Shown here one piece after another: positions 37,351 to 49,801 of a DNA stretch of 64,000 nt (positions within the stretch are counted from its first letter, which is position 1; every line of letters starts with the position of its first letter). This DNA is from Chrysoperla carnea (taxonomy: Eukaryota; Arthropoda; Insecta; Neuroptera; Chrysopidae): assembly GCF_905475395.1 (NCBI RefSeq), contig NC_058338.1:7516935-7580934 (forward strand), in the 5' to 3' direction. The position numbers were made by a program, and so were the translations under genes. The notes under the pieces were generated by a model, which saw nothing but the letters and a program-made list of their open reading frames with translations, did not search any database and was not told the DNA's origin.

Positions 37351-37356
37351 TTTTTA
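37351..37356 (-). terminator. Polyadenylation signal overlapping the THADA stop
   Basis: On the - strand the end reads CATGAATAAAAAA: the TAA stop is part of AATAAA. No other AATAAA was noticed in the next 100 bp, so the 3' UTR may be very short. Confidence 0.4.
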
Positions 37357-40300
37357 TTCATGAAATAATAAAGATTTTACATTCTTAATATATTCCATTT
37401 TTAATTTCGATATAAAACTGACATCGTTACTCGAACTACTTTGTAAATTTAAATACAATTGTAAAAAGTATTTTTTTAGCTCATCCACTTCAACCGCTGT
37501 CATATGTTGCTCAACAAGCTCAAATAATTGATCATATAATTTTTGTAATAAATATGCATCTTCAAGTTTATTAACCAAATATTTATGTGCAAATGGATTA
37601 TTTGTATCGTGTACTGCTTGCGCTGGTTGACATGCCAGTAAACATCGTATTAAAAATGTGGCTTCATCTTTTTTTGAAAAGATTCGAGGTAGACATTTTG
37701 AGACTAGAGAAAATATACTACAATACGCATGCTCAGCAGGGACAAATTTCTGGGTAAGTATCTTGATTAGACGCGATACAAATATCGAAGAAATTTCCCG
37801 TATTTGAGATTCTTCATCTAATAGGAGCCAATAATTTATAAAGAGTAAATCATTAATCATATTTTTACACAACGAATAATTCCGTAATAAAAGTACTACA
37901 GTTTTTGCGGTATCTAATCGTGAGCTTTCATCGATATATGGTTGATAATTTACTTTTAATTTTGTTACTATATCATTTAAACTTTTTTCATCGAGCTGAA
38001 AACATGAACTGAATGCTAAATGATTTGAATTTACTTGAATAGATCTCTCTTTTTCAATCGTAACATCTTCATAATCAACTAAAACGTTTACAATAAATTC
38101 TGAAATTAAAGCTTTAATATTTTCATCGCTACATTTTGAATAAATTTCTAACAATTTATTAACAATCGAATTCCAAATGTTAATTGTTAAATTAAATTTC
38201 TTTCGTTCGTATAAATTCGAAAATGCATGCAAAATTTCTCCAAATTCATAAAATTGTACAGCGATATTTGTAATAAATTTATCGTTTAAAAATATATCAA
38301 TTTTATTCGATATATCATCGATATTATCGTATTGAAGGCATGCAATTTCCTTCGAACCGATATTATTATGGACGGGATCTAATAAATAAATACATTTCGG
38401 GAAGGATTTTATTAAGGGATATGTTAAAAATGAGGGTAAATGATGGATTTTTTTGATTAAACAATTCATTTGCGGTAGAAGACGTTCAAATAATTTAAAA
38501 TCGATTATATATTGTCCGTTTGTTTTAATCGCTTCACTAAAATGGGAAATCAATAAAATGTATCCATGTATCTCGTTTACATTCGATTTACAGTTTAATG
38601 CTTTTGTAATACAATTCGAAAGTTCGATTTCGTAGTTTTTCAGTGACGTTAAATTGATATACGATTTAGCAGCCAAATTTCGTAAGTAATAATTACTACA
38701 TGTAATTTCGTTTAGAATTAAAAATTTCATTTGATTGATTTGGGTCCAAAAATTATGATTGGTTGTATGTTCGAATGATGTGACGAAAGTTTGCGAGATA
38801 AATTCTAAAATTTGAAAAACATTTTGTTTTGTTTTGGAGGTAAGTAATTTGATTATGTAATCGAGTATAAATGGAAATTTATCGTTGATATCTTCAAGGG
38901 ATACATCCTTATTTTGACCGATTAGTTTACTGATTAAGGCACCGTATAATTGTAAAGCACCATTTCTGTAAAAAAAAAAAAAAAAGAAGAAAAATAAATA
39001 AGGAATAACCATAATATCCATATTTCATGGATATTCCCTATTTTATCTTACCGTATATTCCAGTCTCGATCCCCTCTCATATTAATAAAACAAATATCCA
39101 ATAAATCCATTAAATAAAGTTGTGTATGAGGCCATAAACTACTATCATGAACCAGAGGTTTCAAACAATGTAAGGCCACAACCAATCCACTATCTTTAAT
39201 TTCAATATTTGTATTTATTGCATCAATTCTTTCATCATATTTTCGTATTACTTCCAAAAATTTGCTTACAATACGATTTAAAAGTGGCTACAAAAGACAT
39301 TCAAATTAGAATACAATACTTCTTCGAAATGACTTCTTTCAATGCAAACCTTTTCTTTACGTTGATCACCGATTGATATTCGATAAGTTAATATTGATAA
39401 ACCAGCTGTTCGCCTTGTACAAGATGATCGTAAACTATCATTTGTAATCGATTCTAAAATGTCTTCTATGGCAGTATCGATATGCTAAAGAAAAAAACAA
39501 AGAAACAAAAAAATCAGCTACTTCTTTCAAATAAAATGGAAAATGATTCTAAATGAAATACCCTGAACCTATACATAAACCTAAGTAGCGTGACAGAGAC
39601 AGTTCTGGCCCAAGATCAAGTATCTCGAAAGAGAGATACTGGATTGACTCTAGCCCAATGATTTTTTTTTACCACCTACAATAAAATCACTCAACTGAAC
39701 CAATTGCTTCCTCGCCACTTTCAACGCTTTACTTTTTCTTGATACACATTCTCTACAGCTAAAAAAATCGATTTTTAAAAAGGGATTTAATATTTATTTT
39801 GGACGAGAAGTGTCTCTGTTAAGCTACTAATCTCTCTCAAGTTTCAAATTCAGCGTATTTCATCAAAAGTTTTTTCCCAGACAGCAACTTGAAATACATA
39901 TTTACAGTCGAATATTCAGAATTCAGTGTGAAAAATTTAACTAAATTAGCTACGGAGTTTCCAGCTGCTTCAATAACTCCTTTATGACGATTTCTTTGTA
40001 AGATTTTAACTAAAAGTGCAAGACAATCGGCTTGATGTTTGTAACAATTAGGATGGGATCCAATCACATACAGCAAATCACAGCAAACCTAGAAAAAAGC
40101 AACAAATGAAGTAAATGGAACTGTACAACCCACGATTAAGCAAACACTCAGCGAATAATACACAAAAATTTGAAATACATGTAAAAAGTTTAGTTTCATA
40201 ATAAAAAAAAATGGTTCTTGGAGTAGTGGCGAGGGATGGGCCAACCCTTTTTTGGTATCACAACGAACACTTTGGTCTGTGTTCCATCCCAGGAACGTCC

Positions 40301-42673
40301 CACGAATATTGAATTTTATTAATTTGTAAAAAAATACGAATACTGTACGAATTTAAAATTCTCACCTTAATATTTAGCCAAATCCTGTTCAGTAAAATTT
40401 GTTGATCATCCGTTAACATAATAACATCTTCGACCTCGTCAATATTTAAAATTTGATTTAAAGCATCCGACATTTCGGCAAAACTAGGCACCTCAGACAA
40501 CACAGTTTGATCCGTATGAAAAACATCTAACAGTGTCATCACTAAATTAAAAACTAAACTAAAAATTTGCTCTAACTGAACCTCATTTAGCGAATCTTGA
40601 AATTTGATAAAAACTAATAAATACGCATACATTTCATTACTGGCCATAATAGTTTGTCCAAAATTTTGATTTAAATCTGTTTGATAAATTTGAGCAAAAT
40701 TTATATACTTATAAAGTATATCATCTAGATTCGAGCAAAGTGGTTCATGGCATCGTATTGCAACGCTTAATGTATTTACAGTCGCTTCAACGTTGTAAAA
40801 CTCGTGTACGCTTAATAAATGTTCCGTAGAATTTGCGTAGAGTCCATGAAAATCGAAATCAGTTGAATTACGAAAATATATCGTTAAAATTTCAGCTGCT
40901 TGTGTACTAATGTCAGAACTTTCATCTCGAGTTTTTTCCACAAGTAATTCTTGAATTTCTAAATCATTGAAATCCCACCTGTTCTGCGCGATTAAATAAT
41001 CTTTAATCGTGAGCATTTTTTTGGAGTAAAAATTCTTCTTAAGTGCACCCTTTTTACGAAGTTCAGTTTCATTTTCCGTTTGAAAATGATTTAAAATGAA
41101 TTCGTATAATAAAATACCGAATTTATTACGTTGATACGAATTAATTTTTAGAGAGTTTTTAACGAATTTCGCCAACCATTTAAAATGATCTTCGATTGCT
41201 AAACTAATTTCTGGAGTGGTTTGAATTTTTTTGATATGTTTAAATAGAATTTCGAGTATTTTGAGCAAATAATTTGTATAAATTTTCAATAATTCATTAC
41301 GAAATGGTGCATGTTCTACGTAAATATTTTCGATTAAAAATGTTTCGATTTGGGTGATATTAATACGATTTACTTCGAAATAACAATGTAACTCGAACGT
41401 TGCTAAACGTATTTGTATATTTTCATGTTTTAAACTATTTAAAATTATGGCACTCGTTTTTTCTGGGGGGAAATTTATATTAAAAATTGTTAAATGTTGT
41501 ACAATTTTTATAAATACAAAATTTGGAATTTCGATTAATTCCAACGATGAAAATTCTTTAATGAGTTCTTCAAGAAATTGCCGATTTTCTTCTGGTCGGA
41601 AATATTTGAAGTAGTTGATCTGTACGATACTGTAAAAAAAAATAATACTTGGAATAAAATTCAAAATTTAACTGTTACACGTTTTTGGGGCAACATTTCT
41701 CCACTCGTTCAATCGTCGTTAACGATTGGGTGAGTAATTGTTTAGCCACCTCATTGAAAATTGTACGTAAAGCTTTTATTATGGATCGAATGTGGAGATA
41801 TTTTGCTTAAATAAGTATTAGGAGAACATGTTTTTAAAATAGTTTAATAGTTTTGAAATATCTGTTGGTATTTCTTAATGATGTCTTCAGTATTAGGAGA
41901 ACATCTACAAAAACAGTTACATTCGAAACATGTTTGCCTAATACACTTGTTATTTATATTTATGATATTTTTTCGTTAAAATTCTTTGTCATAGCCTGTT
42001 TTTTCCTAAACGATATATTTTTAGACCGTGAGTCCATTTTTCACTAGAAGTCAGCATGATAAGTTTGAAAATAAGGGGCATGGAATTTGAGAAAAGAATA
42101 AGGAAGATAAGGTATGACCACAAAAAAACATGCTGGAGAAATAATATATAGGAATAATCATCAAATCAGCTAAAATTTTATGTTTTTAGGATCCAACTAC
42201 CCTAAATAATCCATAGACATGAAAATAGGAATAATTTTACATTTGAACTACAAGTTTCTGACATATCGAGTGAAGAACGGGATCACTACTATGTCGAACT
42301 TAGATTTAATAAAAAGACAAACCTTTTTTCTGGGTTCGACCTACCTAACTCGATCTAAGATACGCAATTGTTTCGATATAAGAGATATGCGATAAAAAAA
42401 AGGCACCTACCTCACATCCTTCGAACATAATTCATCTTTTAAACGACTGTTCAAAATTTGTAAAAATTCATCATTTTTCCGTAAAATACGATATAAACTG
42501 GCCGAATGTGGCACCAAATGATTCGTTTTCAATCCATTGATCAAACCCCAAGCGATATTATCGTAATCCAATTGTTCACAACCATGATTATGATTCGTTT
42601 CAATTATTTTTTTTAATAAATTAAATTTTAATTTAATATTCCATGGAACTATGTGATACGTTTCAAAATCCAT
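37354..42673 (-). CDS. THADA: THADA homologue (tRNA 2'-O-methylation partner, HEAT-repeat protein)
   Basis: THADA/Trm732-family proteins partner FTSJ1/Trm7 in 2'-O-methylation of tRNA position 32, and fly thada is reported to act on the SERCA calcium pump. Exons read here (- strand): 42411-42673 (start MDFETYHIVPWN), 41679-41805, 40366-41629, 39906-40088, 39350-39484, 39052-39287 and 37354-38965. The DUF2428-type core is visible as SSCTRRTAGLSILTYRI and DWNIRNGALQLYGALISKL, matching human CATRRSAGI and AVRNSSTLLFSAL. All joins are in phase except exon 1 to exon 2, where the phase does not close; a missed small exon or another donor is likely. A possible extra exon lies at 39680-39758. Total is about 1270 codons, shorter than the roughly 1950 of human THADA. 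A run of T before the last exon gives an artefactual in-frame extension. Confidence 0.85.
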
Positions 42674-43912
42674 GTTTTAAAATAATTACATGAATAATAC
42701 AATTAATTAAAAAAAAATACTTTTTGGCCTTTTTAGATTATGAACCACATAATTTTTTTTTGACTTTTGACATTTCTAAACATATTCTAGAAAATTGACA
42801 GATACGCAACGTTACCAACATTTTTTTCGAATATTTCTAAGTATGTGTGTCAATGTCAAATAGCTTTTTCTTAATCAAAGAATTAAATATTTATTTTTAG
42901 AGTTTATCAATTTATTTATTTTAATTATTTATTTACAAACTTGAACCTTTTTTTTTTAATTTAAAAATTTTACTATTGCAAATGTTACCAACTTATTAAA
43001 AAAAAATCAAAAGTCAACAATAAATTGCTTTTTACGTTCAAAATTTTTGTAAAATTCATTGTGAAGTGAATTCCGATTATTACAGGTAAAATTTTATGAT
43101 TTTTCTATTAAAAGACATTTTATTCTTTAATTAGAGCTTAGATCGAATAAGCCAAATTGTAAGCGGGATTATCAGTAAAAAAAAATTACGTGCATGACTC
43201 CAAAACCATTTGAAATATATAAGACTCAAATATTTCAGTAATTTACGCCGCGTTTTCACAACTGAGTCTTTTGCAAATTCAGTTAAAATAAAATGAAAAT
43301 AAACGACAAATCTTTTTTTTAATTTTGAGTTCCGAATTATAACTTTTTGAGTATTCTGTTAAAATCGCCCAATTTAATCTACTTAATTTACGAGAAAAAT
43401 AATAGGTGTGTTTTCATGGATAAAGGACATTTGACCACGTCGCAAGAATTACAGAATATCGAGTAAACTCGTACTCCCAACTTGTTAGCTGATTTCCTGA
43501 ATCTTGGAAAAAGCCGTATTCCCACGTTGGTGACCTCAAATAAATCTGTTACCAAGTTCGTTGAGTTTTGGGTAAAGATATATTCGAATGGAGTTTTCAT
43601 TTCCCTCCTCTTTTGAAAGCTTTAAAGAAAATCTATCTCACAGAAGCGGATGTAGGCTTAAGTCCGGGAAGGCCTAAGGAGGCAACATTTAAAAGGCACC
43701 GAAATTTAAAAATTGTTGATTTTAATTTAAAAAATTGTTATCGAAATCCGCCGATGTATGCCTTGTACCTAGGGCACCATCTTCATAAAATCCGTCACTA
43801 CTCTCCCATAATGGTAATATTTATTGTTGATTCCTTTCCTCTTTGGCATGTTTTATTCCTGTTTAAATCCTCTCTTCCCCCTTCTAAACATTTATTAATT
43901 TATCTAGAAAAA
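42674..43912. promoter_or_regulatory. Shared head-to-head upstream region
   Basis: THADA (-) starts at 42673 and the small coiled-coil gene (+) at 43913. A possible untranslated exon of the + gene could end at about 43085 (ATTATTACAG then GTAAAATT), which would join to the TTATCTAG acceptor at 43907 and put both transcription starts within about 400 bp. No TATA box or known motif is assigned. Confidence 0.4.
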
Positions 43913-44146
43913 ATGGTGCTAAATGCAAAGCAATTGTCATCCATTCCAAAAAATATGGAAGAAATAAAAAAAGAATATGAAGCTATCGAATCGAAGCTAA
44001 CATTATTCGAAGAGACCTACTCGAAAATGTTACAAGAGTGCAATACATGGTGGATTGAGCTAGCATTTACAAATGCAAATATTCAACAATTATTATCAAA
44101 TTTTGAAAAAGAAGATTCTACTAAAATTGGTCCAAGCACAACATAA
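43913..44146 (+). CDS. Small coiled-coil protein, 77 residues, unrecognised
   Basis: The frame from ATG 43913 to stop 44144-44146 encodes a helical, charged protein with heptad-like spacing: IPKNMEEIKKEYEAIESKL, then LFEETYSKMLQECNTWWIEL and ANIQQLLSNFEKE, ending in a polar tail. The ATG is 6 bp after a good acceptor (TTATTAATTTATCTAG), so the upstream in-frame extension (43568-43907) is probably intron. The double Trp and single Cys could be signature residues. It resembles small subunits of coiled-coil complexes in style, but I cannot assign a family. Head-to-head arrangement with THADA suggests a shared promoter. Sequence composition is more codon-like than neighbouring random frames. Confidence 0.6.
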   Translation: MVLNAKQLSSIPKNMEEIKKEYEAIESKLTLFEETYSKMLQECNTWWIELAFTNANIQQLLSNFEKEDSTKIGPSTT

Positions 44147-44948
44147 TTCTTTGTAAGATGTTTCTAAAAATTTTCGATGGTCTTTTTCTGGCGCAAAGTT
44201 TTTAATTATTTTGATGATTAAACAAGCAAAAAAAAAAATGTTTTTCAGAAAAAGAAAACCCCTGGATGAATCGACATAAAATTATTGGGATGAAATTATT
44301 ACTATTAGTACCTAATTTCAGAAATTTTCGACATAAGTTTTGTTATTTCTAAATTCAAAATGAAGATAAAAAGGTTCATTTTATCAATTTTCTTGGATTC
44401 AAAATTTAATTTTGTAAAATACTCAAAATAAATATTAAAATATTACATTTGTCTTTGATTTATTTAAATTGCTTTGATTTAATTTACATATCTAAGCTTT
44501 TAAAAACGGAGAGCTCTCGGTAATGAATTGACATACAAACATATTTGAATTGTCAAAATTGTAGGAAATTTAAAGCTCTACAAGAAAATATGCTTCTTAC
44601 GTCAATTTTGGGATATAGTTTAAGAATAAAAACCACTTAAATGTTTTTTATACATAAATTCGCTTTATTATTATATGTAATACATAAAAATAGATAAACA
44701 AAAATAAATTTATTTATTTTAAAAATATATATTTTTTAATCAATCAGGAGGACTGATTTTTTATCTGTTTCATATGTCATGCGCAAAAAAACTATCTTTT
44801 AAAATCTATAACATACTTAAATGATCTTTGAAAAAATGTATGTTTTTGTGCGAATTATTTCTTATTCGTCTTCAGTTTTTCTAATTTCATGAAATGTTTT
44901 GTATGATTTATGAAGCTATAAAATAAAAAATAATTACACTTTGTTCCA

Positions 44949-45038
44949 CACAAATGTTTATACTAAATTTAGATTGCTAGTACAAAGAACGATTAATAGC
45001 CAAACAGCAGCTATCTAAATTTAGCTTAAACATTTGTG
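44949..45038. repeat. Imperfect inverted repeat, 30-nt arms
   Basis: CACAAATGTTTA-TA-CTAAATTTAGAT-T-GCT on the left pairs with the inverse of the right arm, CACAAATGTTTA-AG-CTAAATTTAGAT-A-GCT. Three mismatches in 30 bp, with a loop of about 30 nt. Likely a tiny foldback element. Confidence 0.6.
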
Positions 45039-45719
45039 GTTTAATTTTCCTCTTTCCTTTTATTCCCGAAGAAGCTTTCTATTTTAACTAATAAAATTAT
45101 TTGAGGATAAATCTGTTTCCAGGATGAATGAGAGATAGAAATTCATCTTTCCTGAAAAAAAATTAGAAAATTCGTGTACCCTCAATTAAAGCATCTAGTC
45201 CCCGAACCCAAACGTATAAATTAATGGACTAAAACTAAAAGAAATATAAATACGGAAACAAAATTAGGCATATAGGAAGATTTAAATTTTTAGTAGTACG
45301 ATTTTAATTCAAGACCTAATAACAACAGCACCAAATTCATTTGGTTAATTTTTTTTTAAATTTATTTATTTAAATTTGGCATAAATTTTGTAGTATATGA
45401 AAAAATATACCACAGATGTCCAGCCTATTTATCCTAAATCGCTACCAATGAAGAAGAAAGAATGCTAAACTTCGATTTCAGTTTCAATAAAGAGCACTAC
45501 ACCAAGACAATGGCAAACTTGCACACTGTGGGCAAGTTCTCCCAGGGCCTTACCAATCAAGAGGCACCAAATTCTTAAACTACTGCCAAAGAATTTAAGC
45601 CAAGATTAAAAAAGGTCCCCGGAAAAAGAATTGAAGATTGACTAAGCTCAAACAAGACCCTCGCGGATATTTTATAGCATAAGAGCCTCATGAGTCTGAA
45701 GTGCCCGTGCCCAAAGCCC

Positions 45720-45960
45720 CAAATATTTCCCCCGAAAGCTATCGATTTTTGAAAAAAATGTTGGTTTTTTTATGAAGATCAATTTTCTAACTTAAAGTGT
45801 AACCCTATCTCTTATTAAAGTAACCCGGAGAACTAGGTCCAATCTGATGTTAGAACATGATGTCCCATATCAAACTTTTGTTATTTTTTGATTGGTTAAA
45901 TACAAATCGAGCTACTAGCCATAATATATTAAAATGGTCCACCCTGTATATCGAAAACAG
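45720..45960 (+). repeat. Dispersed repeat E fragment
   Basis: Shares 'GAAAGCTATCGATTTTTG', TTTTTTGATTGGTTAAATAC and AATGGTCCACCCTGTATA with 1430-1612. Confidence 0.55.
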
Positions 45961-46289
45961 TTGGTTAGCGATTTTAGATGCTTAGCAAAGACATTTACCC
46001 CTCCATAGAGAAAAAAATTGATAAAACATTTTAACATTAAATTAAAAATTTTCCATATTAAAAACTTTCCATAAAAAATTTAGATATCATATCTAAGAAT
46101 TTTGTTATTACCCTGTTATGCTACGCAAACATACATTCTTTGGAAAAAGAAAATGTATCAAGGTTCATTCTAAAAAGAAAAAAATTATATCCTTTGGTAT
46201 TTTAGAGATTTGTGTTTTTAAGTATATTATAAATAATTATCATTGAATTATCCTTTAAAGAAAAAAGTCCTTGCTAAGTAGTTAGATTT

Positions 46290-46702
46290 AGGTTCAAACG
46301 GTGTTTGACAACCATTTCAGAACGGCTGGAAATTTGACAAGCTTTTATCAAGATCTAACACATTTTTCTCGAACAAAAATTGTCATAACTGGGCCTGGAA
46401 AATTTTTTGAGTGATATAAGAAAGAAAATATTTGAATAAAAGATGCAAAAGTCAATTTTACCGGTGCTCAATAAAACACAGTCGTCCAACTTTTAAGGTG
46501 TTTGAGCAACGGCCATCTCGTTCGTCTCCGAGATTATTCGATGAATATCATCCCAACGAATACAAGCTTGCCGCACTATTAAAAATTTTCTACGCTCACT
46601 CTTTTCGAATATTTTTGTTATTGGCCATAACTTTGACAACGGCTCGTCAAATTTCCAGTTGTTTTGAATTGACTGTCATAGACTACACCTGACGCTAAAC
46701 CC
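46290..46702. mobile_element. MITE with long imperfect TIRs, about 410 bp
   Basis: The left end (GGTTCAAACGGTGTTTGAC, then GGCTGGAAATTTGAC) is mirrored by the right end read in reverse (GGGTTTAGCGTCAGGTG, then AACTGGAAATTTGAC). Inner blocks CATAACTGGGCC and GGCCATAACTTTG also mirror. The 86-codon open stretch inside has no domain and is probably incidental. Confidence 0.6.
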
Positions 46703-47241
46703 AATAATAATAGGACTCTATTTTTTATATACCTAAATATCACAAAGCTTTTTATAAAAAAAAACTTATTTATTTCAAACCCAATTCCATCAACTTCGAT
46801 TAAGTTTTAAATTAACTATTTTTAACTTTTATTTAGGCTTAGTTGATTTGTCGCTGTATTGTCTGTGACACTAATGACCCAATCGACTTTTGATAAAAAT
46901 TAAACTGTTAATGCAGTGATTCTCAGCCACTGTACTTTTGTGTGCCGCTATCAAATTTTAGAAATGTATATACTAAAAATTATAAAATCGTTCAAAGTTT
47001 GCCGCGACAAACAAAAAAAGGATTGAGAATCACTGTGTTAAAGTTTTTAACTCTACGCTGAGGAACTATTCGTTTCAGAATTAAAGAAAGGTACATTACT
47101 AGCCTATTTCCAATTCACTTGGACTATTACTTAATCAGAAATGATGAAATCGGCATTTAGACTTTTTTCATAATACTTATAAAATGATTTTAAAAAAAAA
47201 AAAAAAAATAATTTAACTAAAAAATCAAAACTTATTAAAAA

Positions 47242-49801
47242 TTAATTTACAGGTTGCACATTATTTGATGGTTGAGGTGGCCTTTTAGGTTTGGACCATT
47301 CTTGTTCTTTAGCGCTAGCAAACATTAAGTAAAATAAATTGCCGCTAATATTTATTGTCGCTGCTATATAAAATATTAATCGCCATCGAGCTAATGTTTC
47401 CTGGAAAAAAAAAAACACCAAACAGTTAAAAATTACTGCGCAAAACCTATGAAATAGTGTGGAACTAAACTGCAGTACAAGTGAAATTTACAAAATTTTT
47501 AGATCTTTCGGGTACGGAACTCTCTCCATTATGAACACTCTCCATTAAATTACCTTTCAAAATCGGTTCATCCGTTTAGGCACTACGGTGCCACAAGCAG
47601 ACATACAGACAGACAGACAGACACACACACACACACACACAGCGGGTCAAACTTAGGATACTCCTTTTTTTAGTTCGGGGGTTAAAAATGGAATAAAACT
47701 CATGAAATTTTTGAATATTCTGCTGGTATTGTTGGTATTTTCTACTATAACAGGGATGGCGAAGATCACTATGAAGTATTATATTACGAACGAACGCGCA
47801 TTCTTTTGTTATTGTCGTTACTGCTCGTTTACATATGTATTTTATGGATAGCGGTTCTTTACGAAAAGGGATAAACTTCTCACATACTGTACAGAAAGAA
47901 ATTAACTCCAAAACAAGGAAATTTTTAGAGCTGTTTCAAAATTTACACACCTGTCCATTAATAATAAGTCCAGTAGCATAAGGTGCCAAGAATCCACACA
48001 TATTCGCTGCTGCATTCGTAATACCATACATTGTTCCCGCATATTGTGGACTTAATGCCATATGATTTGTTTGATTACCAGCATATGCTGCACCCATAAA
48101 TACTCCCGCTACAGCTAACAATAGCTGTACTTGTAACTTATCACAGCCAGCCCAAGCTACACCTAATACTCCAATCGATGGTATAACTGATGCGATTGTG
48201 TTAAAGAATTTATACGATGTAATTGGACTTAACCATCCTTTGAATAGGAGCCAATCAGCGATCATACTGAATAGGATTCCACCAATCCAGCTTGTTAGAT
48301 ATGGGATTGCTGAATATATTGCATTCTAAAATAAAAGAAAAAGGTTCTTATGCCTCCAGAGCTTAAATGGCCGAGCGGTCTAAGGCGTTAGTTTCTGACC
48401 GGTGGTCTATTAAAAATTAAAAAAAACTAACCTGTTCAATATCGAAATGTAAGATATTTTTCATATATGTGGGAAGCTCTGTTAATTGTATATAAAACAT
48501 CCAAGAATTACCACATTGTGTTATCAAAATTGCCCAAAGTGGGACACATGTTAAAAACTTTAACCATGGTAATGGTCCTCTATGTTCTTCTTCATCTATT
48601 GGTGGTCCAAAACTTGCTAAAATAAATGCTCGCTCTTGTGGATCAATTCGTGGATGTACCATTGGACTATCGTAAATAAACCACATCCAAAAGAAGAACC
48701 ATACTATACCCAAAATTCCAAAAATATAAAATGCCAAAGGCCAACCATTATCAAATTCTAAAGAACATAACCATCCGGATAATGGAAGCGATATAATTGT
48801 TCCAAAATTGGCACCTTGATAAACAATTGCAGCGAATTTACTTCGCTCCCATGGTGGAACCCATCTGGCTAACATCGCATGCATCGATGGAAATGTAACA
48901 CCTTCGCCAACTCCTTCTAAGATCCTAACAATAATAAATAATGTATAATTCAGTCGTGCTGCAATTGGACTTAGAAGGGTGAATATGGCTGTTATTAATA
49001 CACCATATCCAAAAATTCTACGGCCACCAAACAATTCAGCTAAACGACCACCAGGCACTTGAGTTAATACATATCCATAAAAAAAGGAACCAAGTACAAC
49101 ACCTTGTGTTGCTTCATCCCACGAAAATTCACCCCTCTCCGTCTAGAAAAAAGAAGCTTTTGAGACACTAATAAAACAAGCTAATTATTTTCTAAGTTAT
49201 ATTTTGAGATGACGCAGATGTCACGGAAATCATCGCCGAAACACATGCTTGAGTGAGAGTATTTTTTATTAAAAGGCATTATTTATGGAAACTTACAGGT
49301 GGGATTGTTGTATTAGAAGGCGTTGGTTCTGGACACACATCTGTGATTAACGATGATGAATTATCAATAGCTGGCGCAGTATTATTGACCATCGCAACAA
49401 TTGCCACCGATAAATTTACTCTCATTGCGTAAACATTAGCGAAGCCTAGAAATCCCAGTAATGCCAAAACATATCTGGCTTTCATACACTGTTTCGTATC
49501 ATCAACTAGAAAAAAAAGAATAACGAAATTATAATTTGTACGTGGACAATTTTTAAAAGGGGACAAAATGGAGCTGTGAGTTTTCCTAAAAAAATTCAAT
49601 AATAATTAGTCAAGAAAAAATTCAAATAAAATAATTGCTCTCCTTTTTCAAAAACAAAAAAATTGTTTGATTATAAGCAGGGTATTTAATCAATTAACTT
49701 TGTTAGTTTAAAGTTTAAATTATTAAAGGATTTACAAAATTTTACTTACCAATTGGAGTTATGGGTTTAGCTTTCAATTTAAAATTTTTTAATTTAATCA
49801 T
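47242..49801 (-). CDS. SLC17-family anion:cation symporter (major facilitator)
   Basis: Five exons on the - strand: 49750-49801, 49297-49505, 48432-49142, 47951-48325 and 47242-47400. All borders are GT..AG and in phase, giving a complete 501-residue protein, typical for SLC17 (sialin, inorganic phosphate and vesicular glutamate transporter family). The start MIKLKNFKLKAKPITP is encoded by the 52-nt first exon. Landmarks: DDTKQCMKARYVLALLGFLG and YAMRVNLSVAIVAMV (TM1), a first loop with three N-glycosylation sequons (about N59, N67, N83), SWDEATQGVVLGSFFYGYVL with QVPGGRLAELFG (TM2 and following loop), RILEGVGEGVTFPSMHAMLA, and a late AGNQTNHMALSPQYAG stretch. The charged C-terminus ends KPKRPPQPSNN. 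Substrate cannot be told from sequence; insect members include putative inorganic phosphate cotransporters. Confidence 0.92.
47500..47690 (-). repeat. LINE-tail-like repeat with (CA)n in an SLC17 intron
   Basis: Reverse copy of the 1985-2190 type repeat: AATCGGTTCATCCGTTTAGG, a CAGA run then (CA)n at about 47618-47641, and GTTCGGGGGTTAAAAATGG. Lies wholly in the last SLC17 intron. Confidence 0.5.
48366..48405 (+). repeat. tRNA-like 5' fragment in an SLC17 intron
   Basis: AATGGCCGAGCGGTCTAAGG is a near-perfect tRNA-Leu/Ser D-arm with A box; the following GCGTTAGTTTCTGACCGG resembles a broken anticodon arm. There is no T-arm or B box before the exon, so it is a truncated pseudo-tRNA or SINE head, antisense to the transporter gene. 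Confidence 0.5.

Larger units (their letters stand above)
44147..46289. other. Intergenic DNA with a hairpin and a repeat E fragment
   Basis: Holds an imperfect hairpin at 44949-45038 and a repeat E end at 45720-45960. No gene can be supported between the coiled-coil gene and the SLC17 gene. Confidence 0.5.

Noticed and set aside
43568-43907. N-terminal extension of the coiled-coil protein
   Set aside because: A strong splice acceptor lies just before ATG 43913, and the extension has intron-like composition and no coiled-coil character.
47576-47911. 111-codon - strand frame with a Cys/Val/Cys tail
   Set aside because: It reads through the LINE-tail repeat and its (CA)n microsatellite in an SLC17 intron.
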